The notes beneath the pieces were generated by a model that searched no databases, was not told where the DNA came from, and saw only the letters and a list, made by a program, of their open reading frames with translations. A program made the translations under genes and the position numbers. From positions 1-64,000 of the forward strand of contig NZ_JACHOQ010000005.1 in assembly GCF_014199955.1 (NCBI RefSeq): a stretch of DNA of 64,000 nucleotides. Direction: 5' to 3'. This document shows positions 30,677 through 39,510 of this stretch, in pieces. The stretch comes from Brevundimonas aurantiaca (GTDB taxonomy: Bacteria; Pseudomonadota; Alphaproteobacteria; Caulobacterales; Caulobacteraceae). Every line of letters starts with the position of its first letter. The stretch's first letter is position 1.

Positions 30677-33652
30677 TTGAAACCGCCCGCACGATCGACG
30701 CCGTTCGATGCGCTACGGGGAGGCGTCGCCGCCGCCGCTCTGGCGATCGTCGCCCTCGGCGGCTGGGCCCCGGCCGCCCGGGCGCAGGAGCGGGCGCAGG
30801 TTTTCGACATCCCCGCCCAGGACGCGCGTCGCGCCCTGGTGCAGCTCTGTGTTTCGGCGGGCTGTGACCTGGCCTTTCTGACGCCCACGGGCGAGGCGCG
30901 GCGCACGCGAGCGGTTCGCGGGCAAATGTCCTGGCGCGCCGCGGCAGACCAGATGCTCCAAGGCACCGGCTTGCGGCACCGTTTCATCGGCGACCGGGGC
31001 CTGCGGGTCTGGATGGAAGCCCAAAAGCCCGCCGAGATCCCGGCCGTTCCCACCGCAGAGCTGGAGTCGATCACGGTCGTGGGGCGGCTGTCGGAGCAGA
31101 TCGAGGAATCCTTGCGACGCAAGGCGGCGGCGGACGTCATCCTGGACAGCGCGTCCGCGACCCGGATCGGCGAACTTCCGGCCGCGAATCTGGCCGAGGC
31201 CTTGCAGCGGGTCCCCGGCGTGGCCATCGAACGCGAGGTGGGCGAGGGGCAGTTCGTCAGCGTCCGGGGGCTGGGGCCGCTGTTCCAGTCGGTGACCCTG
31301 AACGGAGCGCCGGTCGCCTTCAACGAGAACATCCGCAACTCGACCCAGAGCGGTCGGCAGTTCCGGTTCCGCGCCCTGTCGGCCGATCTCCTGGCGGGGG
31401 CGCAACTGACCAAGTCGACGACGCCCGATCTGATCGAGGGCGGGATCGGCTCCAACATCGACATCGAGACGATCGGCGGACTGGACGGCGATCCTTTCCT
31501 GAGCCTCAGGGCGGGCGCCTCCGTCGAGGCGCGAACGGGCCGGCCGGAAACAGACGTCTCCCTCGCGGGCCGGTTCGTGTCCGAAGGCGGCGCATGGGGT
31601 TTGGTCGGCGGCCTGTCCCAGGAGGGGCGGTCGGTCCTCTACGACCGTTTTCAGGTGGGACGCTATACGCCGGTCGTCGTCGAGGGGCAGCCGGCGGTCG
31701 CCCCCAGCGATGTGAGGACGACGGTCGAGCACGAGGATCGGCTGAGGCGTAGCCTCTTCCTAGGTGGAGAGTGGCGGGCCTCCCCTTCGCTCAGGCTGCG
31801 GTTCGACAGCCTCGTCTCCACCTTCGACAACACCATTCGCGAGGACCGGATCGCCTATGGGGTCGGGGCGCTGCTGGAGACGCCCGGCGCCAAGGCCTCT
31901 ATCACGGACGGGGTGGTGACGGCCGCTTCCATCCAGGCGGGCACGATCGACAACAACACGGAGTTTTCGGAACAGGCCCACCTGAACATCGTGGTGTCGG
32001 CCCTGGCGGACCTGGTGCTGGGCAACTGGAGCCTGACGCCGCGCTTCAGCCTGTCGCGCGCGCGGTCCAGGCTGGATACGCCGCTGGAGCGGATATCTTC
32101 TCGGGCCATCGGAACCCCGTCCTACGCATTCGACGTCAGCAGAGCGGCGAGCGACCGCGAGGCGGCCCTGCTTGCGACCGATCTGGACCTGACCGACCCC
32201 GCGAGTTTCGCCTTCAAGCGTCTGGGCGTGCGCGCCATCGAATCCGTCGACGAGGACCTGACGGGCCTCCTCGATCTGCGGCGTCCTGTGTCCGTCGATC
32301 TGGGCAGGACGGTCCTGACCGAAATCGCCTTCGGCGCACAGATCAGCGACCGGTCCCGCGATTACCAGAGACGCGACCGCGAGGCCGCGCTTCGGCCGGG
32401 CGCCGTGGTCACCCCCGATTTTCTCGGGTTCCGCGTGGCCGACGACGTGTTCGATTCCCTGATCGAACGGCATCCGGGGTCCTGGATCGCCGCCGACTTC
32501 GACCGCTTTCAGCAGGCCTTTCGAATCCCCAGGGAAAGCGAGGAACTGGCGGTCGGGCCCGACGCGCTGGCTCCCACGGGGGCTGATCTGCAGAACTCCT
32601 ATCGCGTCGGGGAGCGGGTCGGGGCTCTTTATGCACGAACGGACTTCAAAGGAGAGGCGGGCGGCGCCCCGTTCTCGGGCAATCTGGGTCTTCGTCTTGT
32701 GACGACGCGCACGGTGGTGGACGGCGCCTTTCTCAACGCCGGCGAGAGCGGCGGCGCCGTCATTCGTCCGGTCTCCAAGGTCGGGACCGACACCGCCCTG
32801 CTGCCCAGTTTCAACATCGCCTTCGATCTTGATCAGGGTCGGCGACTGCGGCTCGCGGCGTCGCGGACGATGACGCGGCCGTCGCTGGCGGATCTGCGTC
32901 TGGCGACCGTGCCCGCCAGCTCCCTCGTCTCGAACATCTACGAGCGCGGACAGGCGGAGATCGACGCCCCGTCGCCCGGCTCGATCTTCACCGGGGTCGG
33001 CGGGAACCCGGATCTCAGCCCCTACATGGCGACCAATCTCGACGCCTCGTTTGAGTGGAGCTTTCCGCAGGGCGCGCTCAGCCTCGCCGTCTTCCACAAG
33101 AGCATCGATGACTTCATTGGGCTGGTGGAGGCGCCGGAGATGCTGGTGTTCGAGACCCGCGCCGGTCCCCTGGTGCGGGCCGAGGTGATGATGTCGCGGC
33201 CGGCCAATCTGGGGCGCGCCGTCAGCCGGGGCGTGGAGGTGGGGCTCCATCGGCGGCTTCCCTCCGGCTTCGGACTATGGGCCAGCGGGACCTTCACCGA
33301 CGGCCACGGGCCCGGGGGACGCAGCCTGGCCGGAGTGTCGCGCCTGGCCTATTCGATCAATCCCTTCTTCGAACGGGGGCCGGTCGCGATCGGCCTGTCC
33401 TGGTCGTGGCGGTCCGCCTTCCGGTCCGAGGCGGACATGCAGGGGGGAGGGGTGGCCGACTTCACCGTCGGTCCCGCCGGCTATCTGGACGCTCAGGCCT
33501 CGTTCGAGATCGGGTCCGGCGGCACCCTGGTCGTCGCCGCCTCCAACCTGACCGATACGACCGACCTCGCCTACGAACACGACACGCGGCGCTTGCTCCA
33601 GCTGGGCCGCGTCGGCCCCAGCCTGACCGCCAGCCTGCGTTGGTCCCTGTGA
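30677..33652 (+). CDS. TonB-dependent transducer with N-terminal STN domain (FecA-like)
   Basis: A 991-residue outer-membrane receptor. The signal peptide is at residues about 1-36. The secretin/TonB short N-terminal (STN) domain is at about 40-112 (QVFDIPAQDARRALVQLCVSA ... MSWRAAADQMLQGTGL), and it contacts FecR in the periplasm. The TonB box is near 130-137 (ESITVVGR), then the plug (LAEALQRVPGVAIEREVGEGQFVSVRGL) and a barrel ending in LRWSL. No ATG fits; a TTG at 30677 with AAGG 10 bases upstream begins the signal peptide. With FecI- and FecR-like genes in front it can signal as well as import. The next gene encodes a phospholipase-phosphatase, hinting at an inositol-phosphate or phospholipid-derived ligand. 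Confidence 0.88.
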   Translation: MKPPARSTPFDALRGGVAAAALAIVALGGWAPAARAQERAQVFDIPAQDARRALVQLCVSAGCDLAFLTPTGEARRTRAVRGQMSWRAAADQMLQGTGLRHRFIGDRGLRVWMEAQKPAEIPAVPTAELESITVVGRLSEQIEESLRRKAAADVILDSASATRIGELPAANLAEALQRVPGVAIEREVGEGQFVSVRGLGPLFQSVTLNGAPVAFNENIRNSTQSGRQFRFRALSADLLAGAQLTKSTTPDLIEGGIGSNIDIETIGGLDGDPFLSLRAGASVEARTGRPETDVSLAGRFVSEGGAWGLVGGLSQEGRSVLYDRFQVGRYTPVVVEGQPAVAPSDVRTTVEHEDRLRRSLFLGGEWRASPSLRLRFDSLVSTFDNTIREDRIAYGVGALLETPGAKASITDGVVTAASIQAGTIDNNTEFSEQAHLNIVVSALADLVLGNWSLTPRFSLSRARSRLDTPLERISSRAIGTPSYAFDVSRAASDREAALLATDLDLTDPASFAFKRLGVRAIESVDEDLTGLLDLRRPVSVDLGRTVLTEIAFGAQISDRSRDYQRRDREAALRPGAVVTPDFLGFRVADDVFDSLIERHPGSWIAADFDRFQQAFRIPRESEELAVGPDALAPTGADLQNSYRVGERVGALYARTDFKGEAGGAPFSGNLGLRLVTTRTVVDGAFLNAGESGGAVIRPVSKVGTDTALLPSFNIAFDLDQGRRLRLAASRTMTRPSLADLRLATVPASSLVSNIYERGQAEIDAPSPGSIFTGVGGNPDLSPYMATNLDASFEWSFPQGALSLAVFHKSIDDFIGLVEAPEMLVFETRAGPLVRAEVMMSRPANLGRAVSRGVEVGLHRRLPSGFGLWASGTFTDGHGPGGRSLAGVSRLAYSINPFFERGPVAIGLSWSWRSAFRSEADMQGGGVADFTVGPAGYLDAQASFEIGSGGTLVVAASNLTDTTDLAYEHDTRRLLQLGRVGPSLTASLRWSL

Positions 33653-33690
33653 TCCCTTTTCCCTTCTGCTTGTGACTTGCGAGGATTTCA

Positions 33691-35517
33691 ATGCTCAATC
33701 TGATGGCGGCCCTGATGGCCGGCTCCGCTCTGGCGGGCACGGCGCCGGCCTGCGACCTGACCGCAGCCGACGTGCGCACAGCCGGCGGCGACCCCTGCGC
33801 TCCGGCCTGGATGGATCGCAATCTGGGCATGAACGATCTGACGGCGGTGGGCGCCCACAACAGCTACAAGCTGCCGATCCCGGTCGCCGAACTTCAGGCC
33901 ATGATCGCCGTCAATCCCGGAGCCGTGGCTCTGGACTATTTGCATCGCCCCCTGACGGAACAGCTGGACGCCGGGGCGCGCCAGATCGAGATCGACGTGC
34001 TGAACGATCCGCAGGGCGGGCGCTACGCCCATCCCCTGTCGGCCCTGGGACGGCCGGGACAGGGCGCGCCGGTCAGCGTCGCCTTCGCGGAAGCCATGGC
34101 CCGGCCGGGCTTCAAGACCCTGCACATGCCCGACGTCGATTTCCGCAGCACCTGCCTGACCTTCGTGGCCTGTCTGGCGGAGATCCGCGATTGGTCGCGC
34201 GCCCATCCGGACCACGCGCCCATTCTGATCATGCTGAACGCCAAGACGGGCGGGCCCTCCATGCCCGGCGGAACGACGCCGTTGGATTTCGACGCCGCCG
34301 CCTGGGACGCCCTGGACGCCGAGGTGCGGTCGGTGTTCGACGCCGATCACCTGATCACGCCCGACCGGGTCCAGGGGCGGCACGCCACCCTGCGTGAAGG
34401 GGTTTTAGCCGGAGGCTGGCCGAGGCTGGGCGAAGCGCGCGGCAAGGTCTTCTTCGCCCTGGACGAAGGGCCCGAGAAGGTCGCCGCCTATCGCGGCGCG
34501 CGGCGCTCGCTGGAAGGCCGGGTCTTCTTCGTCAACACCGATGAGACCTCGCCCGCCGCCGCCTATCTGACCCTGAACGATCCAGTGGCCGAGCAGGGGC
34601 GCATCCAGACGGCCGTCCGCGCCGGCTTCATTGTCCGCACCCGCGCCGACGCCGACACTCTGGAAGCGCGAACGGGGGACGTGACTCGGCGCAGCGCCGC
34701 CTTCGCCAGCGGGGCGCAGTATGTGTCTACCGACTATATGACGCCGGATCCGCGCTTCCCCGCCTATCAGGTGCGGCTGACCGGGGGCGCGGCGGCTGTC
34801 TGCAATCTGCTGCGGACTGAAAAGCGGTGCGACGGGCTCGCCGTGGAGCTGACCGACGAAGGGACGGAGCGGGGCTATCTGACTCCGGCGGAACGACCGG
34901 ATCTGACCCAGGTGCTGGCTCCGCCGCCCGAACCGGGCTCGCCTCGCGCCGTCGCCGACCAGGGCGTGTTCCGTGAGACGCGCGCCCTGCAGGGCACGCC
35001 GCGTTGGGCGCTGGCGACCTCGGACGTGTCGGGCGAAATCTATGATGACTTCGCAGAGGCCCTGGGGGTGCGGCTGACGCCAGAGACCGCGCCGGTTCTG
35101 ACGGCCTTGCTGGATCGGGCCGGCGAGGACCGGTCCGTGGTCGGAGACGCCAAGACCCACTGGGGCACGAAACGGCCCTATATCGGCACGGACCAGCCGA
35201 TCTGCGAAGCCAAGACTGAACATCTGGCCGGCAATCCCGACTATCCGTCCGGCCATTCGGCCCACGGCGCCCATGTGGCCATGATCCTGGCGGAACTGGC
35301 GCCCCAGCGCGCCGACGCCCTCTACGCCCGCGGACGCGCTTTCGCCGAAAGCCGCTATATCTGCGGTTCTCACAGCTACAGCGCCGTCGAGGCCGGCATA
35401 TTGTCGGGCATGGTCATTTACGGCGCGGAACAACGCTCGGACGTCTTCCGCCGCGACATGGAGGCCGCGCGCGCCGAGGTCCAGGCCGCGTTGGCGCGGG
35501 CCAGCCTGGCGCAATAG
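33691..35517 (+). CDS. Fusion of phosphoinositide phospholipase C-like and PAP2 phosphatase domains
   Basis: A 608-residue exported protein with two catalytic modules. Residues about 43-370 are a PI-PLC-like TIM barrel of the Ca2+-dependent type: first catalytic His in LTAVGAHNSYK (His56), metal ligands in RQIEIDV and second His in LHMPDVDFR. Residues about 410-595 are a class A acid phosphatase/PAP2 domain with KTHWGTKRP (KX6RP) and PSGH. The third signature reads SRYICGSHSYSA: the usual Asp after the nucleophilic His is Ala. The PAP2 part is therefore possibly impaired. The signal peptide is at 1-20. Its C-terminal half resembles the PAP2 protein at 11.2-12.1 kb, including RALQGTPRW. It follows the FecA-like receptor gene. 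Confidence 0.8.
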   Translation: MLNLMAALMAGSALAGTAPACDLTAADVRTAGGDPCAPAWMDRNLGMNDLTAVGAHNSYKLPIPVAELQAMIAVNPGAVALDYLHRPLTEQLDAGARQIEIDVLNDPQGGRYAHPLSALGRPGQGAPVSVAFAEAMARPGFKTLHMPDVDFRSTCLTFVACLAEIRDWSRAHPDHAPILIMLNAKTGGPSMPGGTTPLDFDAAAWDALDAEVRSVFDADHLITPDRVQGRHATLREGVLAGGWPRLGEARGKVFFALDEGPEKVAAYRGARRSLEGRVFFVNTDETSPAAAYLTLNDPVAEQGRIQTAVRAGFIVRTRADADTLEARTGDVTRRSAAFASGAQYVSTDYMTPDPRFPAYQVRLTGGAAAVCNLLRTEKRCDGLAVELTDEGTERGYLTPAERPDLTQVLAPPPEPGSPRAVADQGVFRETRALQGTPRWALATSDVSGEIYDDFAEALGVRLTPETAPVLTALLDRAGEDRSVVGDAKTHWGTKRPYIGTDQPICEAKTEHLAGNPDYPSGHSAHGAHVAMILAELAPQRADALYARGRAFAESRYICGSHSYSAVEAGILSGMVIYGAEQRSDVFRRDMEAARAEVQAALARASLAQ

Positions 35518-35525
35518 GGGCAGCC

Positions 35526-35547
35526 CCGCCGGTCGAAAGACCGGCGG
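35526..35547. terminator. GAAA-tetraloop hairpin after phospholipase gene
   Basis: CCGCCGGTC and GACCGGCGG form a perfect 9-bp stem capped by a GAAA tetraloop, 8 bases after the stop codon. No T-run follows (CTCCCTGGG), so it may stabilise the 3' end or assist factor-dependent termination. Confidence 0.5.
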
Positions 35548-35642
35548 CTCCCTGGGCGCAGGGCTCCGAAACATGCAGTGTTCGAATGCAGTTCTTCTGT
35601 TCGGTGAGGCGGGGCCCGCCTCGCCTCGGGACGGCAGGATGA

Positions 35643-35732
<90 letters not shown>

Positions 35733-35819
35733 GCGGCGCATCAGTCGCTTGGTCGAGCGAGCGGCTTCTCTAATGGCAGAGCGGCGGCGCCGCAAGCTGT
35801 CTGTGAAAGAAATCCGAAC

Positions 35820-36767
35820 CTATCTTTGCGCCGGCAGCGACAGGCCGGGCGCGGCGCCGGTTTCCGGGTCCAGGCCCTTGAATCGAAACAGCTCGGCGGG
35901 GCGGCCGCCCGTGGCCGACGACATCCGGCCGGTGGGCTCGACCAGGCCCGCGCGTTCCACGGCGCGGCGGAAGTTCTGCTTGTGCAGGGTGAGGCCGGAG
36001 ACGGCCTCGGCGGCCGCCTGAAGCTCGGAAAGGGTGAAGGACTCAGGCGTCAGGTCGAACAGGACGGGCCGATACTTCAGCTTGCTGCGCAGCCGACCAA
36101 GGCCCGTGGCGAGAATGCGCCGGTGGTCGGAGCCCATGACGGCGCCGGGGAGGGGCGGGACGTCGTGCGGCGTCTGCCGGGCGTCGCGCCAAGCCTCCGC
36201 AACCAGGCGCGCCTCATAAAGAAGTTCATAGCGCTCCAGAACGCGCTCCTCGTTCCAGCGATGATCCGGCGTCAGGGCGAAGAGGGCCCGGGCGCGGCCC
36301 AGGCGTCGTTCATCCGCCCCGGCCCAGCTAAGAAGGGCGCCTATCACCGAGCCCTGCAGAGTCGATCGGCCGCAACGCCGATCCTCCCAGGGGAAGATGT
36401 CGAAGACGGGGGTCCATTGGGCGTCATGGGCCGGCGGGGCGGCGGCTTCCGAGGTCAGGGCCAGATAGCCGACCGACACCTCGCGCATCTGGTCGGGGCC
36501 GGGCGCTGCGCGGGGCGAGGCGCGGCCCGCGTCGCCGAAGGTGTAGAGCTGTTCGACGAAGCCGAGCCGGAACCCCGTCTGATCGGTCACGAAGTCGCGC
36601 AGCGCGCGCTCAAAGGTGCGGTCCCGCGCCGGGTCGAAAGGCCCGAACGGCAGGGCGCGGACGCCGTCTTCCGTCTGGGTGGTCAGGACCACGGCACGAC
36701 GGTCCTTCAGCGTCATGACGACGGCCGACAGACCGATTCTCACGCCCTGATCCGTCGGCCCGGTCAC
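35820..36767 (-). CDS. nadQ: NadQ-like NAD regulator (Nudix-like domain plus winged helix)
   Basis: A 315-residue cytosolic protein. The N-terminal about 160 residues form a Nudix-like domain (VRIGLSAVVMTLKDRRAVVLTTQ, ALPFGPFDPARDRTFERALRDFV), but the Nudix-box glutamates are not intact, so ligand sensing rather than hydrolysis is likely. The C-terminal region (SKLKYRPVLFDLTPESFTLSELQAAAEAVSG, LHKQNFRRAVERAGLVEPTG) is an NrtR-type winged helix. This layout matches the alphaproteobacterial NAD regulator NadQ, which represses NAD biosynthesis genes. It lies 4 bases after an HD-hydrolase gene on the same strand. No nad biosynthesis genes are in the window, so targets would be elsewhere. Confidence 0.75.
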   Translation of the reverse strand: MTGPTDQGVRIGLSAVVMTLKDRRAVVLTTQTEDGVRALPFGPFDPARDRTFERALRDFVTDQTGFRLGFVEQLYTFGDAGRASPRAAPGPDQMREVSVGYLALTSEAAAPPAHDAQWTPVFDIFPWEDRRCGRSTLQGSVIGALLSWAGADERRLGRARALFALTPDHRWNEERVLERYELLYEARLVAEAWRDARQTPHDVPPLPGAVMGSDHRRILATGLGRLRSKLKYRPVLFDLTPESFTLSELQAAAEAVSGLTLHKQNFRRAVERAGLVEPTGRMSSATGGRPAELFRFKGLDPETGAAPGLSLPAQR

Positions 36768-36771
36768 AGCT

Positions 36772-37455
36772 CTATTCCGTGTGCCAGGCGTCGTCGGCGG
36801 GCAGAAGGCCCACGGCCTTGGCCAGCACCTGATACCGCTCCAGATAGCGCGCCTGGGCGAGAGAGGCCGGCAGGGGCTCTATGGTCAGGCTGTATCCGGG
36901 CGGCGGCGCGCCGAAGAAGCCGAGCGATTCCTTCTCGCTGAAACCCGCCAACTGCGTCGCCTCGAAATAGGCGCAGGCCTTGTCCGCCTTCTTGATCAGG
37001 GTCTTGATCGTTTGGGGCGTCTTGGGCGGCAGGCCGTAGCGGACGTGGATGGCGGCTTCCAGCCGCGCCTCGAAATCCTTGTAGCCGGACCCCAGGGCCG
37101 CCTTGAATGGCGAGATCATGTCGCCGATGACATATTCGGAGGCGTCATGCAGGAGGGCGGCGAGGCGCCATTTGGGATCGAGCCCCGGCTTGATGTGGGC
37201 GGCGATCTCCTCGACCACGACGCTGTGCTGGGCCACCGAAAAAGCGTGCTCGCCGATGGTCTGGCCGTTCCACCGCGCGACCCGGGCCAGGCCGTGGGCG
37301 ATGTCCTCGATCTCAATGTCAAAAGGAGAGGGGTCGAGCAGATCCAGGCGTCGGCCCGACAGCATGCGCTGCCAGGCGCGGACTTCGGTCTTTTTCTTGG
37401 GGCGCTCGGCCAAATCGTCGATCCTGCTCGCTGGTGGGCTGGTCAGGTGACGCAA
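36772..37455 (-). CDS. HD-domain phosphohydrolase (YfbR-like)
   Basis: A 227-residue cytosolic metal-dependent hydrolase. The HD motif is visible as GEHAFSVAQHS (first His), LAALLHDASEYVIGD (the His-Asp pair) and a later Asp (IKKADKACAYFEA). The spacing resembles the YfbR/COG1896 group, whose members dephosphorylate deoxynucleoside 5'-monophosphates or related nucleotides. A proline- and lysine-rich N-terminal extension of about 30 residues precedes the domain. The NadQ-like gene follows 4 bases downstream, so a shared role in nucleotide or NAD turnover is possible but not shown. Confidence 0.8.
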   Translation of the reverse strand: MRHLTSPPASRIDDLAERPKKKTEVRAWQRMLSGRRLDLLDPSPFDIEIEDIAHGLARVARWNGQTIGEHAFSVAQHSVVVEEIAAHIKPGLDPKWRLAALLHDASEYVIGDMISPFKAALGSGYKDFEARLEAAIHVRYGLPPKTPQTIKTLIKKADKACAYFEATQLAGFSEKESLGFFGAPPPGYSLTIEPLPASLAQARYLERYQVLAKAVGLLPADDAWHTE

Positions 37456-37509
37456 AGCGCCGTCAGGATCAAGGCGTCCGGCCGTCGGCGCTTGTTTTCG
37501 GCGTGGATT

Positions 37510-38322
37510 TCAGTCTCCGACGTTCAGGGCGACCAGATCCTTGGCCGCTTCGAACACCCGGTCGTGCCGTGACTTGGAGCGAACCGTCGCGATGACGAGC
37601 GGGCCGCCAGCGGGCCCACGCGCCTCGAAGCCGACCTGACGCCATGCGCCCGCCGGCACGTCGTCGTCCGCCAGGATGAAGCTGGCCCGCGTGGCGTCCC
37701 CTGGCGCCTGAGTGCGAATCTGGGTGGTTTCGCCGTTAGAGTCGATCTTGACGCTGCTCTTTTCGGTGCGGACGCCTTCGCCGTCCTTGGACTGGATGTT
37801 GATGCCCGCGATGCGAACGCTCGCGCTGTCGCCCCGGGTCTCGATCTGAAGCCCCGGAAGCTTGACCGAGGCGTCATCGCCCTTGGCCTGGATGTTCACG
37901 CCGGGCGCGGCGACAGTGGCCTCTTCCGTACCGTTTTCCGTCTGGCGGGCGTCGATACGCATCGCCGCCTGGGGCATGTCCGACGAGACGCGGCGTTCAT
38001 ATTCGCGCAGCACGTCCTCGGCGGACCGATCTTCAAGCTTGACCAGATAGAGCACCACCTCCGCGCCGCGAGGGCCGCCGTAGGTGCAGGCGGCCCCGCC
38101 CGGGTCAGCAAAGCCCTTGCGCGTCAGCACGCCCAGCGTTTCGGGGCATTTCAGACCTTCGACTACCTTGAGCACGCCGGGCTCTACGTCGTGGGAGGCG
38201 CTGGTCGTGGTGGTCTTGGTGATCCGAACCGCGTTTTCGCCGTCACAGGCGACCAGGCCTGCACCGAGCCCGACGATCGCCACGCCGACGATCAGCAAAC
38301 GATACGGGGGTGTAACGCTCAT
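37510..38322 (-). CDS. Lipoprotein with repeated beta motif, unknown function
   Basis: A 270-residue exported protein. The N-terminal signal (YRLLIVGVAIVGLGAGLVAC) ends in a lipobox at Cys26. Residues about 140-190 hold three similar strands: APGVNIQAKGDDASVKLPG, LQIETRGDSASVRIAG and INIQSKDGEGVRTE. These suggest a small beta-solenoid or adhesin-like stretch flanked by polar linkers. A conserved-looking pair of cysteines (LKCPETLG, GAACTYGG) may form a disulfide. I do not recognise the family. It is followed on the same strand by the NadQ/HD pair after a 55-base gap, and its role is unknown. Confidence 0.6.
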   Translation of the reverse strand: MSVTPPYRLLIVGVAIVGLGAGLVACDGENAVRITKTTTTSASHDVEPGVLKVVEGLKCPETLGVLTRKGFADPGGAACTYGGPRGAEVVLYLVKLEDRSAEDVLREYERRVSSDMPQAAMRIDARQTENGTEEATVAAPGVNIQAKGDDASVKLPGLQIETRGDSASVRIAGINIQSKDGEGVRTEKSSVKIDSNGETTQIRTQAPGDATRASFILADDDVPAGAWRQVGFEARGPAGGPLVIATVRSKSRHDRVFEAAKDLVALNVGD

Positions 38323-38378
38323 GGTCTCTATTTTGAGCCGTCGAAGAGAGTGGTCCAGTGAAATCGCGGTAATGCCGC

Positions 38379-39239
38379 TCAGCCGCCCGGGCGCGCGCCG
38401 TCTCTGCGGCCCAGGAAGGCCAGACGTTCGAACAGGTGAATGTCCTGCTCGTTCTTGAGCAGGGCGCCGTGCAGGGGCGGGATCAGCTTGTTGGGCGTCT
38501 TTTCGCGCAGGGTTTCCGCGTCAATGTCTTCGACCAGCAGCAGCTTCAGCCAATCCAGCAGTTCGGAGGTGGAGGGCTTCTTCTTCAGGCCGGGCGTGTC
38601 GCGGATCTCGTAGAAGGTCTTCAACGCCTCCGAGACCAGGCGCGGTTTGATGCCCGGAAAATGGACGTCGACGATGGCCGCCAGGGTCTCGGCGTCGGGA
38701 AAGCGGATATAGTGGAAGAAGCAGCGGCGCAGGAAGGCGTCCGGCAGCTCCTTCTCATTGTTCGAGGTGATGATGACGATGGGCCGGACCTCGGCGCGGA
38801 TCGTCTCGTCGATCTCCTGAACATAGAACTCCATCCGGTCGAGTTCCTGCAACAGGTCGTTGGGGAATTCGATGTCCGCCTTGTCGATCTCGTCGATCAG
38901 CAGGACCGGGCGCGCCGGGGATGTGAAAGCCTCCCACAACTTGCCCTTCTTCAGATAGTTGCGGACGTCATGAACCCGCGCCTCGCCGAGCTGGCTGTCG
39001 CGCAGCCGGCTGACGGCGTCGTACTCATAGAGTCCGTTATGGGCCTTGGTGGTCGATTTGACGTGCCAGGTGATCAGGGGCGCATCGAAGGCCTTGGCGA
39101 CCTCATAGGCCAGCACGGTCTTGCCCGTTCCCGGTTCGCCCTTGATCAGCAGCGGACGTTCCAAGGCCACGGCCGCATTGACGGCGACCTTGAGGTCCGC
39201 CGTCGCGATGTAGCGATCAGTGCCTTCAAACCGGCTCAT
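38379..39239 (-). CDS. MoxR-family AAA+ ATPase
   Basis: A 286-residue AAA+ chaperone-like ATPase. Walker A is LLIKGEPGTGKTVLAYEVA (residues about 32-50), Walker B is PVLLIDEIDKAD, sensor 1 is IVIITSNNEKELPDAF and the arginine-finger region is LRRCFFHYI. MoxR proteins help mature or activate partner complexes, often with VWA-domain proteins. No VWA partner is adjacent within the window, but several unknown small genes lie upstream. The start codon is immediately preceded by a terminator-like hairpin that contains its ribosome-binding site, suggesting control of expression at the leader. Confidence 0.88.
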   Translation of the reverse strand: MSRFEGTDRYIATADLKVAVNAAVALERPLLIKGEPGTGKTVLAYEVAKAFDAPLITWHVKSTTKAHNGLYEYDAVSRLRDSQLGEARVHDVRNYLKKGKLWEAFTSPARPVLLIDEIDKADIEFPNDLLQELDRMEFYVQEIDETIRAEVRPIVIITSNNEKELPDAFLRRCFFHYIRFPDAETLAAIVDVHFPGIKPRLVSEALKTFYEIRDTPGLKKKPSTSELLDWLKLLLVEDIDAETLREKTPNKLIPPLHGALLKNEQDIHLFERLAFLGRRDGARPGG

Positions 39240-39243
39240 GAAA

Positions 39244-39274
39244 AACCCGCTCCGTGGATGTCACGAAGCGGGTT
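39244..39274 (-). promoter_or_regulatory. Hairpin with T-run overlapping the moxR ribosome-binding site
   Basis: AACCCGCT and AGCGGGTT form an 8-bp stem with a 15-base loop. On the minus strand it is followed by TTTC and then the moxR ATG. The only good Shine-Dalgarno sequence (GGAG) lies partly in the 3' arm. It can therefore act as a terminator for the gene upstream, or hide the moxR ribosome-binding site. Confidence 0.55.
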
Positions 39275-39302
39275 AGCCGATCATCAGTCGCGTGAACAGC
39301 GA

Positions 39303-39500
39303 TCAGGTGATGTGTTTGGGCGAGATGGGGTCACTGGCGGGGAAGGTCTCCTCAATGCTTTCGTCGACCAGCGCTTCCTCCCGGCCTTCGTCCGGCTTTA
39401 GGCGGGGTTCCAACTGGTCCGGCTTGCCTTGTCGGGGTTCCACTCGTTTGGCGTGGGGGACGTCGGTAGAGGCGTCATCCTTTGCGCGTGTGTCGTGCAT
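39303..39500 (-). CDS. Small acidic/basic conserved protein with EETFPASDP tail
   Basis: A 65-residue soluble, highly charged protein (about one third Asp, Glu, Lys and Arg) without hydrophobic segments, probably disordered. The C-terminal motif ALVDESIEETFPASDPISP resembles a tail found in many small proteobacterial proteins of unknown function, often linked to general stress; that link is recollection of the motif only. It sits 10 bases downstream of the acidic protein gene on the same strand and 63 bases before moxR, so the three may form an operon. Function unknown. Confidence 0.6.
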   Translation of the reverse strand: MHDTRAKDDASTDVPHAKRVEPRQGKPDQLEPRLKPDEGREEALVDESIEETFPASDPISPKHIT

Positions 39501-39510
39501 GTCTGCTCCT

